A DNA stretch of 64,000 nt, taken from positions 1,497,720 to 1,561,719 of the forward strand of contig OX422189.1 of the NCBI GenBank assembly GCA_949130485.1, in the 5' to 3' direction. Below, piece by piece: positions 13,301 through 24,797 of this stretch. A program made the position numbers and the translations under genes. The DNA comes from Agelas oroides. Lineage: Eukaryota; Porifera; Demospongiae; Agelasida; Agelasidae. The notes beneath the pieces are model-generated. The model had not been told where the DNA came from and did no database searches. It worked only from the letters and a program-made list of their open reading frames with translations. Positions within the stretch are counted from its first letter, which is position 1. Each line of letters starts with the position of its first letter.

Positions 13301-16300
13301 CCGGGTGGGGTATCCAGTAGAGAGGAGGAGTGTAGACGACCCTCAGGTTAGCACTGGATGCATACAGATGAGCTTTGGGGCTGATTGAAGAATAGAGTCA
13401 TCATAAATTGAGTTGTACAAGTACACATTCATTGTTATTTTTCTTGTTGGAATATAACAGTACAGTTAAATACATAATTATAGTTCCTCTCCCAACCTTC
13501 GTTTAGTTTCACTGACCGTAATAAATTCTGTTTCTATGTTTCAAGCAAGTAACTGAGTATAAGAGATATGATCCTTGCAAAAGAAAAACTTTTAACTGGA
13601 ACAATCTAGATTGGGGAATTCAGTCCCTTGTACAAACTCTCACCTTCCAATAACATTGTTCCTAGTCAAGCCCCACAAAGAAATAGAATAAGCATCCAGC
13701 TGGTACACTGGTAATGGAGGCTGTTTCTTTTCTGATGAAAGTAGAGACAGTCGGCGATACAAACTGCTGTTTACTATGTATCTTACATCGGGGCTGGCAT
13801 AGTTGACAGATGATGTGGCTTGCAGTCCACCCACACTGAGTAGGAGGGTGCTAGAGTAGTCCTGGGTGGGAAGTACCACACGGAAACACTCCAGACTGAT
13901 TTCCACAGCTGGCCAAGAAGCAACATCTGTAGTAAGCCCGGCTTTTGATTGGGACTGTGGAAATGATAGAAACAGATGATGTACGTTAGGTGTAAAACAG
14001 AACTGTGCTAATGCAATGAACATGCAAGTTCACCTTCACTGTGGCTGCAGGTTTCTCTTGTGTAGCAGCTGCTACAAGAGAATGGAGGTAGTGAGCTAAT
14101 GGGAGCCAGGCCACCACTTCAAAAGGGAGCATGTTCAAATGAATCTTAGGAGATTTGTGAGGCTGGTCAAAAGGAATCTTGACATCAAGAAAGATGAAAT
14201 TTCGGTGCTGCTTTGTGGGGCTCTGGTGAAATGGTGATGTTGGAATCTGCACAGTTATAGCAGGCACAAAGTCAGCAATAACCAGTGATAGGTCATCTGG
14301 GATTGCTGAACGACTCGAAGAAAAGAGTTTTTCACTTGACAAGCAGGGCACCCATACTCCTTGCTCCCACTTTAGGTATGAACCCTCAGCTATAGCCACT
14401 TTGAAGACAACATTCATGCACTTTTCTTGGATATCAACCTGCAATGATGCACTGTCTATTTCAAGGGATAGTTTTGTAATGACGTTGCCTTGTGAGGATA
14501 CTGAATGCCCATCAGCATCACTCACTGATGTAGGACTAGTGATTGGGGTGGCATAACTACTACTGACTGAACTTGAAACCTCTCCTTTCGACCATGCTTC
14601 CTTTGGTTCTTTTAAGTAGATGTGAAATGCTAGCTTTGATACCAAAACTTGGATCCAGAGAGAAGACAACCCCGGATATACAACCAGGGAGGTTGCAGTG
14701 CTCTCAGAGCTCACAGGGAGGGTTGAAGGAGTGACTGTAGAGTATGTGGGGGAAGAGTGGTGGGAGGGAGGATGGATGGGTGTCTGGGGTAGTTGTAACT
14801 TGGAGTTCCCATTCTCCTTCTCCTCTGCAGAGGAATACAAAGCTAGTAAGTTGTCTTCAATGGTAGACACGACATGGCTGAGCAGGGAGATCTGCAACAA
14901 GAAGAGCAATATAGAAGAGTCATTGTCACATCATGCAGTTGCATAAGCTGGTTTCACAGAATAGGCAGAGCCATAGCCTCGGTCCCAGGCCTCCCCCGTT
15001 TTACCTTCCGTTTGCGTTCACAATAATACACGGGAGTGGAAGGCCGGCGAAAAAGGCCTGGGACCGAGGCTAGCAGAGCCACACCACTTAGTGGGTAAGT
15101 GTGCTATGAATATGATTAAAGATGAGTTCACACTTTTATACAATGAAGTAAATATGTACATGTACCTGCTTCTGTGACAGTGCAACAGCAATTTTCTCTG
15201 TGTGGACAGTGATACCGACTCCTTCCTGCTGAGCAGCCAGAGTTGCTTTAACAGCAGTAGGCTCAATGACATAAAGAGCTTTGCAATTGGCAACAGTGAA
15301 CAGTGACAGCTGACTCAAACTACAGTCCCATGGAAGAGTATCTCTCTTGCCTTCCCTTGGCACTGGCTCATCAAGAACGTGGCTTTTTGCTGACGCCAGT
15401 TTGATGTCAGGAAGGGAGAGGAGTACTGCTGTGAGTGCTGGAGAGTGGGGGTCAGACACACTGGCAGCCAAGGCTGGTAAAATGTTGAGGTCAAGTGGAT
15501 GATCAAGATTTGTGGCTGAAGTCATGAGAGCTGCAGATAAGAGGACCAACATTTGTCATTTGTGGTGCAGCCATTCATAGCAAGTGTACAAAAAGCAAGA
15601 ATTGTCCTATTCTTACCTTCATCAAACTGCTGGGTAGGCATAACAATCAGAATAGAGCCAATGTTAACCTGTAAAATGTTATAGATAACTGAATTTAACA
15701 TTCACATGGATGGAAAAAAAAACTCAAATCACAGATCTACATATTTGGTGCATGATCTGATATCTACACTTGTATGGTGTGTAGCTACGTACCTTGGCTG
15801 CATATAACTTCAGTAGTTGAATGAAACTATCCTCTTTACTCTGTGGACCTTGTTCAGTGGTGACTACCATACTTGCAGTAGGAGAGTGAGAAGTTGAGGG
15901 ACTAACAGTGGAAATGCCACCAGGAGGAAGCTCTAAGGTAGAAGCAGATAGACACAGAGTGCTGACTTGCCAGTACAGTGTACACATGCAGTGTGTTCTT
16001 ACGTAAGTAACAGTGAAAAAAGCAATAGAGTGTGGTGTATTTGTGCAGTAATAAAGAGAGTAGGGAACGAAGGGTGGCAATGAGTAGACACAGAGAACAG
16101 AAAATATGTCGTTACCTCTAGTAACAATTTCTGATTTCGCAGGCTCATAACTTGTTTGCTGCTGAGGAGTGCTAAATACCCCCAGGGGAAGTTGCCTCAC
16201 ATATGTCAGCAACAAGGGAGACAGACAGACTACAAACCCCGAGACAGTTGTCTGAACAGCTGGAAAATAATTCTCTACATGAAGAAGAAAAAGTGGGTGT

Positions 16301-19300
16301 CCATTGAGGCACCAACAAGAGCCCTTAAAATACACTATGTAAAAACACAAAATTGAAATTGGTAAGCTAAGCATCTTTTTCTACTTTACCTTCACAATTA
16401 TTGTGTGGAGTAGCCATAAAGAACTCAATAAGCCTCTCATCAGCATAAAACGAGTTCTGTTTCTTCAAGCCTGACTGCTTGTATGAATTGACCTTGTTCC
16501 ACCTCTGGGTGTCATAGGGCCCTTTGAAAAAAGGAGATACTTGACAGAGTTTTTCGTCAGCGTTAGAATATTCCACTATGGCACCGCTGCACTCTCCAAG
16601 TACTACCGACAATAGGGAAAAGTGCTCAGACATTGATTTTGTTACTATGGCATTCTTCACAGAGATTTGCAGTTTCCCTACATTGGGATGCAAGGTGGGG
16701 GGAGAGTTGAACTTCACTTGAGTGGAGGAAGTGGCAGGGTCAGCTTTCCATGAGCCAGAGATAAAGAGCAACTTTGATACATCAGCTATGGATAAGGTAC
16801 TGGACATTTCCGGGACATCCAACTGCAGGTACGCATTCTCACTTTCATTTTGTCCATGAGTTTTTGAGTGTTTACTGGCTTCCAAGCTTGGAATCTGTAG
16901 AAACATTTCCAGAGAGGTCTTCTTCAATGACCCCTCAAGGGTTCGAAAAGTAACAGGACCCAATTGAATCTCACAAAACTTTGCATGCAACTGATATCGC
17001 TGAGGTACCTCGTCACTTGCATTCCCACCATACATGGGTTGGACCATGTGAACAGAGGACTCAGACAGTGTTGCACAGAGGCCTGGAAGCTTGGGTGGTT
17101 TAGTTTTGGAGGAGGATGGCTTTTGAGGCTTAGTGGGTCGGTGGCCAAGCTTGACAGTTGGCAGATAGTGTACGTTGGGGGTTAGGATGGTTTCTCCCCC
17201 AGCCAACTTGATCCTGAAGATTGTTTCAGCAGTCTGATCACCAATCACAACCATACCTGGTAAAGTACATTGCACTGATATACATGGCAAATATCCAGAT
17301 AATTTACTCAACCAATCAATGAACCACATCCCATTAAAAAATAGGCCTAATATTAAATGGGTTACTTTAACCACATTTTAGGCCACCTCAGTCGCATCAT
17401 TGGAACACATTATCCGAGGAATGCTACCAAAATGTAAGTCCACCGAGGAGCTTCTTCTTTATTATTATTATTATTATTATTATATATAACACACACACCA
17501 ATAAATAGGTGCAGTACATTAAATTAGAGGAATACTATTGAAACAATAAATCTCTGAACTGATACATCCTAGTTGAGTCTGACCCAGACACTTTTACTTC
17601 AGCCTTAGCAGTTGCAAAGAAGTAACAGCAGTCAAAAGAAAGTTTTGAAATAATTTAGTTACCCTACCGTCTTTTAGAAGACCTATGTGGCTAGATTCCT
17701 GGCGTTTCTACCAAAACCATGCAATCTTCTAGGGCCAGATGTGCAAATGATAATCAAAGCAATGCCAAACCCTCTACCAGGATGCTGGTTTATAGGTCTT
17801 CTGGAAGGGAAGACATAAAAGGAGAAGCCTCTCTTTGACTCTAACTAATTGGAAGCCTCCCTTGGACTTCACTTATGATGTGGCACGCACACTACTGTCA
17901 TGCAACTGAGATGACTGAAGGAAAAGGTGTGGGGCTCGTCATTTGATGAGTATGCTTTACCCAACCTGTGGGCATCCTGGAGGATCTTCCACTGCTTCTT
18001 TGAATGTTTTTACAATGCGCAATAACTATCAATTTAAGGTGTTGCCCCTCTGATCAAAGTGATGATACACCACATTGTATTCAGATAACCTGAGGCATGG
18101 CAACAACTAGCACACAAAGAAAGATGTATTTGCAAATCAGGATGCATTTCTTGATTGCACTGTTGTCCTCTTTAGAAGTGTTCTAAACTGCACTATCCTG
18201 TTTACCTTCTGAGAATTTAGGATTAGCCTCCTGTGATTGTAGGAAAGCTTCATAGAAATGCTGCAGCCTGTGGATCACATCCGGACTGATTGCTGCTTTC
18301 ACTCTGCCAATATTTAGAGTTCCGGTACACTCCTCAATCTGACGACTTGGGCTAACATCATAATATTCATACGTAAACCAGACAGCCTTGAATGCTTCAC
18401 TTGGTGAAGATGATCTTGAAAGATCAACATCACTTGAGAGGCTACCAGCAGCTGGTGCATCAAAAAGGGACCCCTGTAAAATGGCCTGGGGGTGGTCACA
18501 AGTTTCTTCTTCCCCCACAGAGAATACAGGGACCTACAGAGAATTAGAAACAGTAGTAATTTAGTTTTATGCAGACTGGACCAAGCAATGAATTATTTGA
18601 AAAGTGGGACCCTCTCAGTGAGAGCCAAGAAAGGATGTCTGTTGAGATAAATTAGTGATGGCCAAAAGTAGTTTACTTTACGAAGGTCAACCTTGTCCAT
18701 CCCTTAATTTAGCAGTCAAAACTAATGGGTCATTAGTTTGACCGCTAAATTAGCTAGGGGAATCCACAGCATGTACCCTCATGACTACGATTCTTACTTG
18801 CTCCGTGGCACTTGCTGCACTTGCCCTCCAAGAGGCAGGAAATTTCTTGGCACAGGGACAGATACCAGTTATACTGGCATCAATGGACATAATCCCAACA
18901 GAGATAAGGAAGAGCTTTGTTGAAGGGTCTTGATCAAGTTGTGCCTTACAGCCTGTAAAGTTAATATGAAGCACAGGCTTTGTAAATGATCGCACTGAAT
19001 AAAACATTGGCACTTGCATCTGATGTGTCACTTTTAGAGTGACGCTAACTGACTTGGAAAAAATGGCTATAGAGTGATTTGGGGTTCTCCTTCGATTAGC
19101 TGATGAAGTATGTTCAGAACTAGCTCCCTGTCGGTTTTCCTCCGCTTCTTGATCCCCTAAGAATGACCACATCCAGGATCCCCATCCTTGCTGCTGGTCT
19201 CTGGGATTCGTAGCTCCTGCTGGGCTCCCAGACTGGTCACCACCATTAACTGGTGACATCGAGGTAGCTATAGGTGGAACTGTATCAGTACCCAAAGTTG

Positions 19301-20228
19301 CCAGAGTAGGCATCCCTGGAGTTGCAGCAGATTGGGAGTCACTTGGTTGTTGCTGATCGTCTCGACCCTTGAGACGTTTTGAAGTGTAGTACATGGCAAG
19401 AAGCCACTCTAGATGGTGAAAGTACAGACAAAACTGCCTCTCATCAACACAGAACTCGACACTCTCAAAGAAAACGTTCATTGTTTCCTTGACTACCACA
19501 CTCCCTCGGTAATCAGATTTCATACGACACGTGAAAGAACAGCGTTGGATGAATGGCTCTTTAGTGCTTTCTCCTTCATAAGTGCCTTCAATTGGATGTA
19601 AATTGACGGCCAAATCGGTCACTTGACAGACTTTGTACAGACTGTTGTCACCCTGGAAGTAGTCTGTATAGATAAACTTCTTCTCCCAGTTCTCGTCAGT
19701 GGTATATCTTTCAACTGATCCAATATTCATGGTAAACATCATATCACATTCCTCTTCAATCACTTTCACAACCATGTTTTGCACATGAAGGATGACATTG
19801 TCTGATATCCGAGTTACATAGCCTTTCAAGTACCCAGGAGCCTGGTCAGCGGGTGCCGGTTGTCCAGTTGGCTGAGTTGTCATGTCAACATCACTTCCGT
19901 CTTCACTCTGTTGGGATGGTTCAGTCTGAGCCGAGTGGAGCCTCACGTCTTTCAACTTTATGACAAATTCAATGTCTTTAATGGTGACCTCCACAGACTG
20001 TGAGGCAATAGCATTCCATGGAATGTGAACAGTGAGCTCTCGGATGCAACCACTTTTAAACTTTAGAGGGTACTTCAGTTCCTTCTCTAAGACATCCAAC
20101 CGGAGTTCAAGATTCCTCAGGACAACATCTCCACCCCAGAAAGAAAGCTTAAGGTCGGATGGTTTTATGTTCTTGACATACTTGTCAATGTAGGACATAA
20201 GCAGTGGGGTGATGTAACCCTCCAACAT
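1884..20228 (-). CDS. VPS13B: Vacuolar protein sorting-associated protein 13B (complete, ~33 exons)
   Basis: Bridge-like lipid-transfer protein of the VPS13 family; VPS13B (COH1) acts at the Golgi and endosomes. The first exon (20228-18798) begins MLEGYITPLLMSYIDKY and carries the chorein N-domain; KPSDLKLSFWGGDVVLRNL closely follows VPS13B rather than VPS13A/C/D. I traced GT-AG exons at 18533-18206, 17256-16390, 16274-16116, 15932-15793, 15668-15617, 15530-15166, 14891-14034, 13954-13644, 13380-13269, 12836-12759, 12672-12295, 12190-12038, 11643-11230, one ending at 10941 (start unclear), 10866-10628, 10530-10361, 10122-9929, 9776-9586, 9258-9100, 9012-8902, 8837-8598, 8507-8380, 8232-8149, 8078-7919, 7536-7243, 7158-7071, 6887-6700, 6285-6160, 6096-5823, 5304-5148, 5052-2798 and 2424-1884. 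The junctions whose phase I checked are compatible. The sum is about 3,800 aa, near the family's ~4,000. The 2.25-kb penultimate exon holds the conserved VPS13 C-terminal region with its Gly-rich amphipathic stretch near residue 680 of that exon; the last exon is PH-like. No internal stop or frame break was found. Confidence 0.93.
5327..5687. repeat. Dispersed ~350-bp hairpin repeat, copy 1 (VPS13B intron)
   Basis: The left part forms a long foldback: ATCACCATAGTACGAAGCTA at the start pairs with its reverse complement about 140 bp later, with GTTTGTTGCCGT and ACGGCAACAAAC pairing inside. A tail follows with repeated TGACTTGTAGTA and GATACGGATTCT words. A second copy lies at 59536-59866 and is about 90-95% identical by eye. 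This copy has one extra ~30-bp unit in the tail. It sits between VPS13B exons 5304-5148 and 6096-5823. Confidence 0.8.
6425..6577. repeat. Near-perfect foldback in a VPS13B intron
   Basis: Arms of about 70 bp (6425-6496 and 6505-6577) are reverse complements with only a few mismatches, separated by roughly 8 bp. AAAGGATTCCGGAACAGTGC opens the left arm. If transcribed it would form a long hairpin. No target-site duplication is evident, so it may be an old MITE or a local inverted duplication. Confidence 0.8.
7699..7833. mobile_element. 135-bp MITE with TACCGTAGAT termini
   Basis: Ends TACCGTAGATTGGGAAATTT and its reverse complement give terminal repeats of about 25 bp, interrupted by one mismatch. 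TA at each terminus fits Tc1/mariner-type insertion. Internal CGCGAAAATTT words resemble those of the larger element at 37533-38291, which shares the TACCGTA start. It lies in a VPS13B intron. Confidence 0.65.
9843..9896. repeat. A-rich (CAAAAAAAA)n tract
   Basis: A run of short A-blocks separated by single C residues in a VPS13B intron. On the coding (minus) strand it is a long T-rich tract between exons 9776-9586 and 10122-9929. Confidence 0.85.
10207..10343. repeat. (TGAT)n microsatellite
   Basis: About 33 tandem copies of a TGAT/ATTG tetranucleotide with one patch of TGAC variants, in a VPS13B intron just downstream of the exon ending at 10361. It produces a spurious SINQ-rich reading frame. 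Confidence 0.95.
14974..15072. mobile_element. 99-bp hairpin MITE, TAGCCTCGG family, 9-bp TSD
   Basis: Starts TAGCCTCGGTCCCAGGCC and ends GGACCGAGGCTA. The 9-bp word GCAGAGCCA flanks it perfectly at 14965-14973 and 15073-15081. The terminal pairing is strong but the middle has little complementarity, unlike the copy at 332-441. It lies in the VPS13B intron between exons 15530-15166 and 14891-14034. Confidence 0.88.
17457..17484. repeat. (TTA)n microsatellite
   Basis: A short ATT/TTA trinucleotide run in the 950-bp VPS13B intron between exons 18206 and 17256. Nothing else was recognised in that intron. Confidence 0.85.
18703..18752. repeat. Short hairpin at an exon edge
   Basis: AATTTAGCAGTCAAAACTAA pairs with a near-perfect reverse complement that follows after three bases. 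It lies about 45 bp downstream, in transcription terms, of the donor of VPS13B exon 1 (exon ends at 18798). Function unknown. Confidence 0.5.
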
Positions 20229-20531
20229 AATTATTGATCAGTATAGACAGTACGTTTGTTCATAGCTACATGACAGTGATACTGCAGGCTTACTTCAAAA
20301 TCTTCTACGCTACATGCATCCGACATCCTATCCACCGCCAGCTTTGCATTCCATTTGAAGCCCACCGTTGCTATTTACACTCGAAGCACCGCCCACATAG
20401 AGTCATAATTCAGAGGTGGTATTTAGCAGTTTCTAGGCTATTTAGATTCGAGTAAGGAAATATTTTGAGCTAAAGCTAGGCTTAACAAGCTTGCATAGCC
20501 ATGCATTCATGTAGTTTACGATAAAAAGGCG
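20229..20531. promoter_or_regulatory. Shared upstream region of VPS13B and the LRR gene
   Basis: The two start codons (VPS13B at 20228 on minus, LRR gene at 20532 on plus) face away from each other across only 303 bp. Both first coding exons begin at these ATGs with no sign of an upstream coding exon, so this interval probably acts as a bidirectional promoter. I did not see a clear TATA box or a CpG cluster. Confidence 0.55.
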
Positions 20532-23500
20532 ATGCCACCGAAAAAGAAAAAGGGCGGGGCTGCCAAGGGCAAAGCTAAAGGCAAGAAGGCCGCTAAGGCT
20601 GAAGCTGAGAGAGAAGAAGTGTTGCGAAGGTGTCGTAACTTCCTCAGGGTGTATCAGCAGCGTTGTATCGTCGCCAACAGTACTGCGGCCCCTCGGATAT
20701 GCAGAGACTTCCGAGAATGTTTGGAGAACGAGAAACCACTTGCAAAGGTAAGCCCGGGCGTTGCCATGGGACCAGTGAGGTGAAAGCGAGCGAACTATTT
20801 GCAGTTTCAAGAGTAAGGTGTTAACTATTAACACTGAGGTGTGTCACCACTGTTTAATAATTTCAGTCTGTTTTAATAATGCACTATAAATTTCTAATCA
20901 TAGCCAATAGTTCATTGTAGCATACAGCTCCTGTTACTCTGATCATACCATAACCGTTACGGCTCTATTATCTATGCTCTGATTGTAGCTCTACACCTCT
21001 CTTTACTGTTGATGGGATTTATACCCAGAACATATTTTGCCCATTATAGTAACTGGGTAACTTCTTCCATTGGAGAGGGCTATTTCTTTCTTGTCTGCAG
21101 TTTATTCTAGAGCCCTTCCAGTCTGTGAGCCAACCCAGACAACAAGCTGAAGCTGCAAAGCCAAAGACACCGTCCACTGGAGCAAGGAGAACAACAGCTG
21201 GACCCACTACAACCCAGGCTTCTACTGCCCCAGCAACCTCCAAATCTCCTTCCCTACCCGTCCTGCTTCCTCCTCTGACTGAGTCTTGGCTGGAGGTGAA
21301 GTATAGCTTCATGAGATGTCTACACACCTGGCACATGGAACTCACAGATGACAGCATAGTTGCATTGGTACAAACATATGTACTGCACATATACATGCAC
21401 ACTCACACAGCCTGATTATGTGTTACACCCTACATGGACATTCTCGTGTGTTGCATAGCCTGAGTGCATTCCTCACAGTCACATCCTTGTGTGTTGCACA
21501 CTCACATGCACAGGCCCTATTCTTTGAGTCCCCACTGGGACTAGGAAAGCAACTGAAAGTTCTAGAAGTAAGGGACGCAAAACTCTCTCCCTGGTCCATC
21601 ACGAGACTAGCCAGGTATGCCACTGTACAGTCTTTAGAGCTATGAATGTTGGCTACCAATGGCTACATATTTGCATGTGCCAGGTAGGTACATGCACGTG
21701 CCTACTGAAACTCGTGTTACTGAGAGCCAATCAGCTGCACTTGTTGCAAGAATACCAGTAATTAATCTATACCAGGGTGGATAAGTAATAGCTAGTTATC
21801 TCCCTCCCTGGGGGGTGGTCGTTTTACACATTGGTGGTGCGGGTGTAGCCTGACACCAATTTGCAAGACCACACCCTAGGGAGGGATATATGACCTGTTA
21901 CCTAGGCAACATCACTGTAGAAGAGAGATATGAGCAACACTCTTATACTTTGCCCAGGTAACAGGTTATATTTGTAACTAAGTCTTGTCAAGCTTCCTAG
22001 CTCCGTACTTGTTTGGATGTTTGTTTGAAACATGAATGTAAGGACATGGGGAAAAATACTTTCTGCATTCCTAACCTTCCCAATATCCGTTTGTTAATAA
22101 TTACATACAGTATGTAGAAATGTTTTTTTTTTTTTAGTGTACTGTAAGTGATCAAAAACCGGACACTGGGAGTGTCTGGAAACGGCTATTTTCTACAAGT
22201 AAATTTTATCCCAAATACAGATCTCTGAGTCTTTCTCAACTCACAGTTCTCAACTTGGATTACAACATGTAAGTATGTAGTATACAGTAACATCAAGAGC
22301 GCATGATGACATCCTAAAAGATGATGTCGTCATGCACTCTTGGTAACATGTATAGCATCACTGGTATTTGCACACTTATAACATTGTGTAAATAAGCAAA
22401 TTGAATTTCTGTGTGCCTATCAATACAGCATGCATACACATAATTATCAAACTTGTATGAGAAATTTTCAATCATGATACTTGACGGTTCCAGGCTTCCC
22501 CAACCAAGCCTTGCCACCCTATGTGAGGCTCTTCAGGGTTGCACTACACTACAGACCCTCAGCATGAACTACTGCAACCTGACCTGCTCTTGCGGAGAAG
22601 CCTTGGGTACACTTCTTGCAATGACTAAGATAAGGTATGGTAATATAGATGACCGGCTCCTATTTGGCATGAGGCTGTAGACTATAATTTACTTACACTT
22701 GAAATAGTATTTTAGTAGCCTCATTCCCACTCCAAGACAAAATCTGGGATTGGCCTGGGAACGAGGTTAGTATTTTAGTCCCCCTAGCATCTGACTATAT
22801 AATTATAGCAATTAATGTTTGGCAATTCATTGATACATGATGAGAACAAGTACAGTATTGAAAAAGGGAAGGGCATTGAAGAGCGTACTCCAGGAACATT
22901 TAATTATATATCCTTGACCCCATTCAGTAAATTGTCACACAAGCAACAAAGCTGGGCTGGAAACAAGGCTATATTATTGCTAATGCCGTGACCATAGCTA
23001 TACACATTACAACTTTCTAATGTATATATACTTCTTCAGGGAACTCTCTGTTGCTGGAAACAAACTTGAATGTGATGGTATGAATGAACTCCTTCGACCA
23101 GTTGTGGCTTTATGTGAGGCAAGTCAGCCTCCACAACCTTTGCCTCCTCTGGCAAAGCTATTCCTGCAAGATAACTGCATTGACACGCATGGAACCTGTG
23201 GAGGAATGTTTGCTCCAATCATCTGCATGAGAGCTCTTAAAAGGTTAGATATAGATTGTGTGAACCAAAGATGGTACCGATTCCCACAATGCAGATTAGG
23301 CTCAATGTTCAATGCAGATGTTTGGTTTTTCAGCATGTTTTCAAGGACCTGGATGTATGCTACATGCTTGTACAATTGTTATCACATGGTTGCACTTGCT
23401 TGTAGATGGATCTTGAGTAGCATTGTTATGGAGGAGGTCAACTTGGATGGCAACTTGATTGGAGATGGAGGGGGAAGAGAAATCTTGCAAGCAATGCAGG

Positions 23501-23893
23501 AGAGGAAAGAAGGTACACATGAAAACCAACCACTATGCTGCTATAATCATAAGTTGGTTCTCACCACCAAGTCTGAAGACTACTAACTTGGCACGAGGCT
23601 ATCATCTTGCTACTTTGACTACCAAGTTTATAATGCATGATATAATTCTTTATAATGCACAAATGCTACTTGATAGGGGATTTTCTTTTACAGTGGGGTT
23701 TCCAGCAATCAGAGTGAGTGTGACTCCAAGAATGTCTCCAGACATATTTTCAGCTATCATTGATCTCAGTACATCACATGGCAAGAAGGGCAAGAAGAGG
23801 GGAAAGGTAATAACGTCTCATTATCGAGTGACTGTGTATACCCATTCATTTCCTGTCAATAATCTATAGGGAAAGAAGAGGAAGAAAAAGTGA
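20532..23893 (+). CDS. Leucine-rich-repeat protein with lysine-rich ends (406 aa, 9 exons)
   Basis: Exons join in frame: 20532-20747, 21101-21367, 21514-21614, 22221-22268, 22494-22634, 23040-23243, 23406-23512, 23694-23806 and 23870-23893, with GT-AG borders and summed length 1,221 nt. The N-terminus is extremely basic (MPPKKKKGGAAKGKAKGKK), followed by a helical stretch and a Pro/Thr/Ala-rich linker. Residues about 165-360 hold irregular RNI-type leucine-rich repeats: LKVLEVRDAKLS, LTVLNLDYNM, LQTLSMNYCNLT, LRELSVAGNKL-like, and MEEVNLDGNLIGDGG. The last exon is a GKKRKKK tail. The layout resembles LRR proteins of axonemes or flagella, but I do not recognise the orthologue. The exon at 21514 is the least certain because its acceptor is weak. 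Confidence 0.8.
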
Positions 23894-24273
23894 AGATGTC
23901 AGCTGCAAAGGAAGTACAAACTTTTTTCCAGATATTTATGCACAGTCTATCTTTTGCTTGTATGTGAATCAGAGTTTTATGTCCAAGTACCCTCTGCTTA
24001 CCGTCAACAGTTCAATTGCAATACAATATAGCATTACTCAACTCAGACTGACCATACAGTTATGTGAGCTCTAGCCAGTGAAATCGAAGCGATTTCACTT
24101 CTGATTCTTAATTACACTGATTACTACTCACCAGCACAGTACTTTATGTTAGATGTATGAAGCAAGAGCTGTAGGTGACTGAGTTAAACAGTGTAACGTA
24201 CTCTCCGAGTCTACTCTCTGGGTTTCGAGTTGCTTTTGGGGAGCCTACGGCTACGTAGCAATTTACACTTATG

Positions 24274-24300
24274 GACGCCCCCCCCCCCCCCCCCCCCCAG
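24274..24300. repeat. Poly-C run
   Basis: About 20 consecutive C residues upstream of the JmjC gene, a likely sequencing and assembly trouble spot and a possible i-motif/G4 former. The rest of 23894-24797 shows no gene. Confidence 0.9.
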
Positions 24301-24797
24301 CAATGAAAGGGGTGGGGCTGTTTTTTAATCGTAATGAGTACCAGCTTGAACCAACTCTGTGCTATATAGAACAAACTGTGAGTCTTTCTAACTTTTAGTC
24401 TCTCTAGCTCGGGTTGGCCAGGTCTGCCTGGCAACGTGAGACTACTTTTAGTATACGTGCACTGTAAGTTAGTAGGCTCGTTTTGTGGCCGTTGTTGACG
24501 CCGAATGTTCGAATCCAGCTCAGAATTTCAGTGCAATTTTCTCTCTCGGCAGCAACAACTCTCACAAACGAAAATTTGAACGTAAATTGTTAGATTTCAT
24601 AGACCATGAACGTCATTAGCGGGGAGAACATCAAGAACTGCAAAATGATGTTTAGAGAGTGGTTGAAATTGGGGGTGGAACCTTTAGAATACAAGGGGTG
24701 GGGATAAAGTTTGGTTTGTGAAACTAGTCTCTATATTTAGTTTATTGGCGGCTAAAGAAATAGTATTGTTCTTAACACACACAGGCCACCAACAGCC

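Noticed and set aside
21770-21900. Imperfect inverted repeat in an LRR-gene intron
   Set aside because: Pairing (CTCCCTCCCTGGGG with CCTAGGGAGGGA) is partial and no target duplication was seen.
22292-22345. Hairpin (AAGAGCGCATGATGACATC and its near complement) as a possible microRNA precursor
   Set aside because: Loop and arm lengths are possible, but it lies in an intron of a MITE-rich genome and nothing supports processing.
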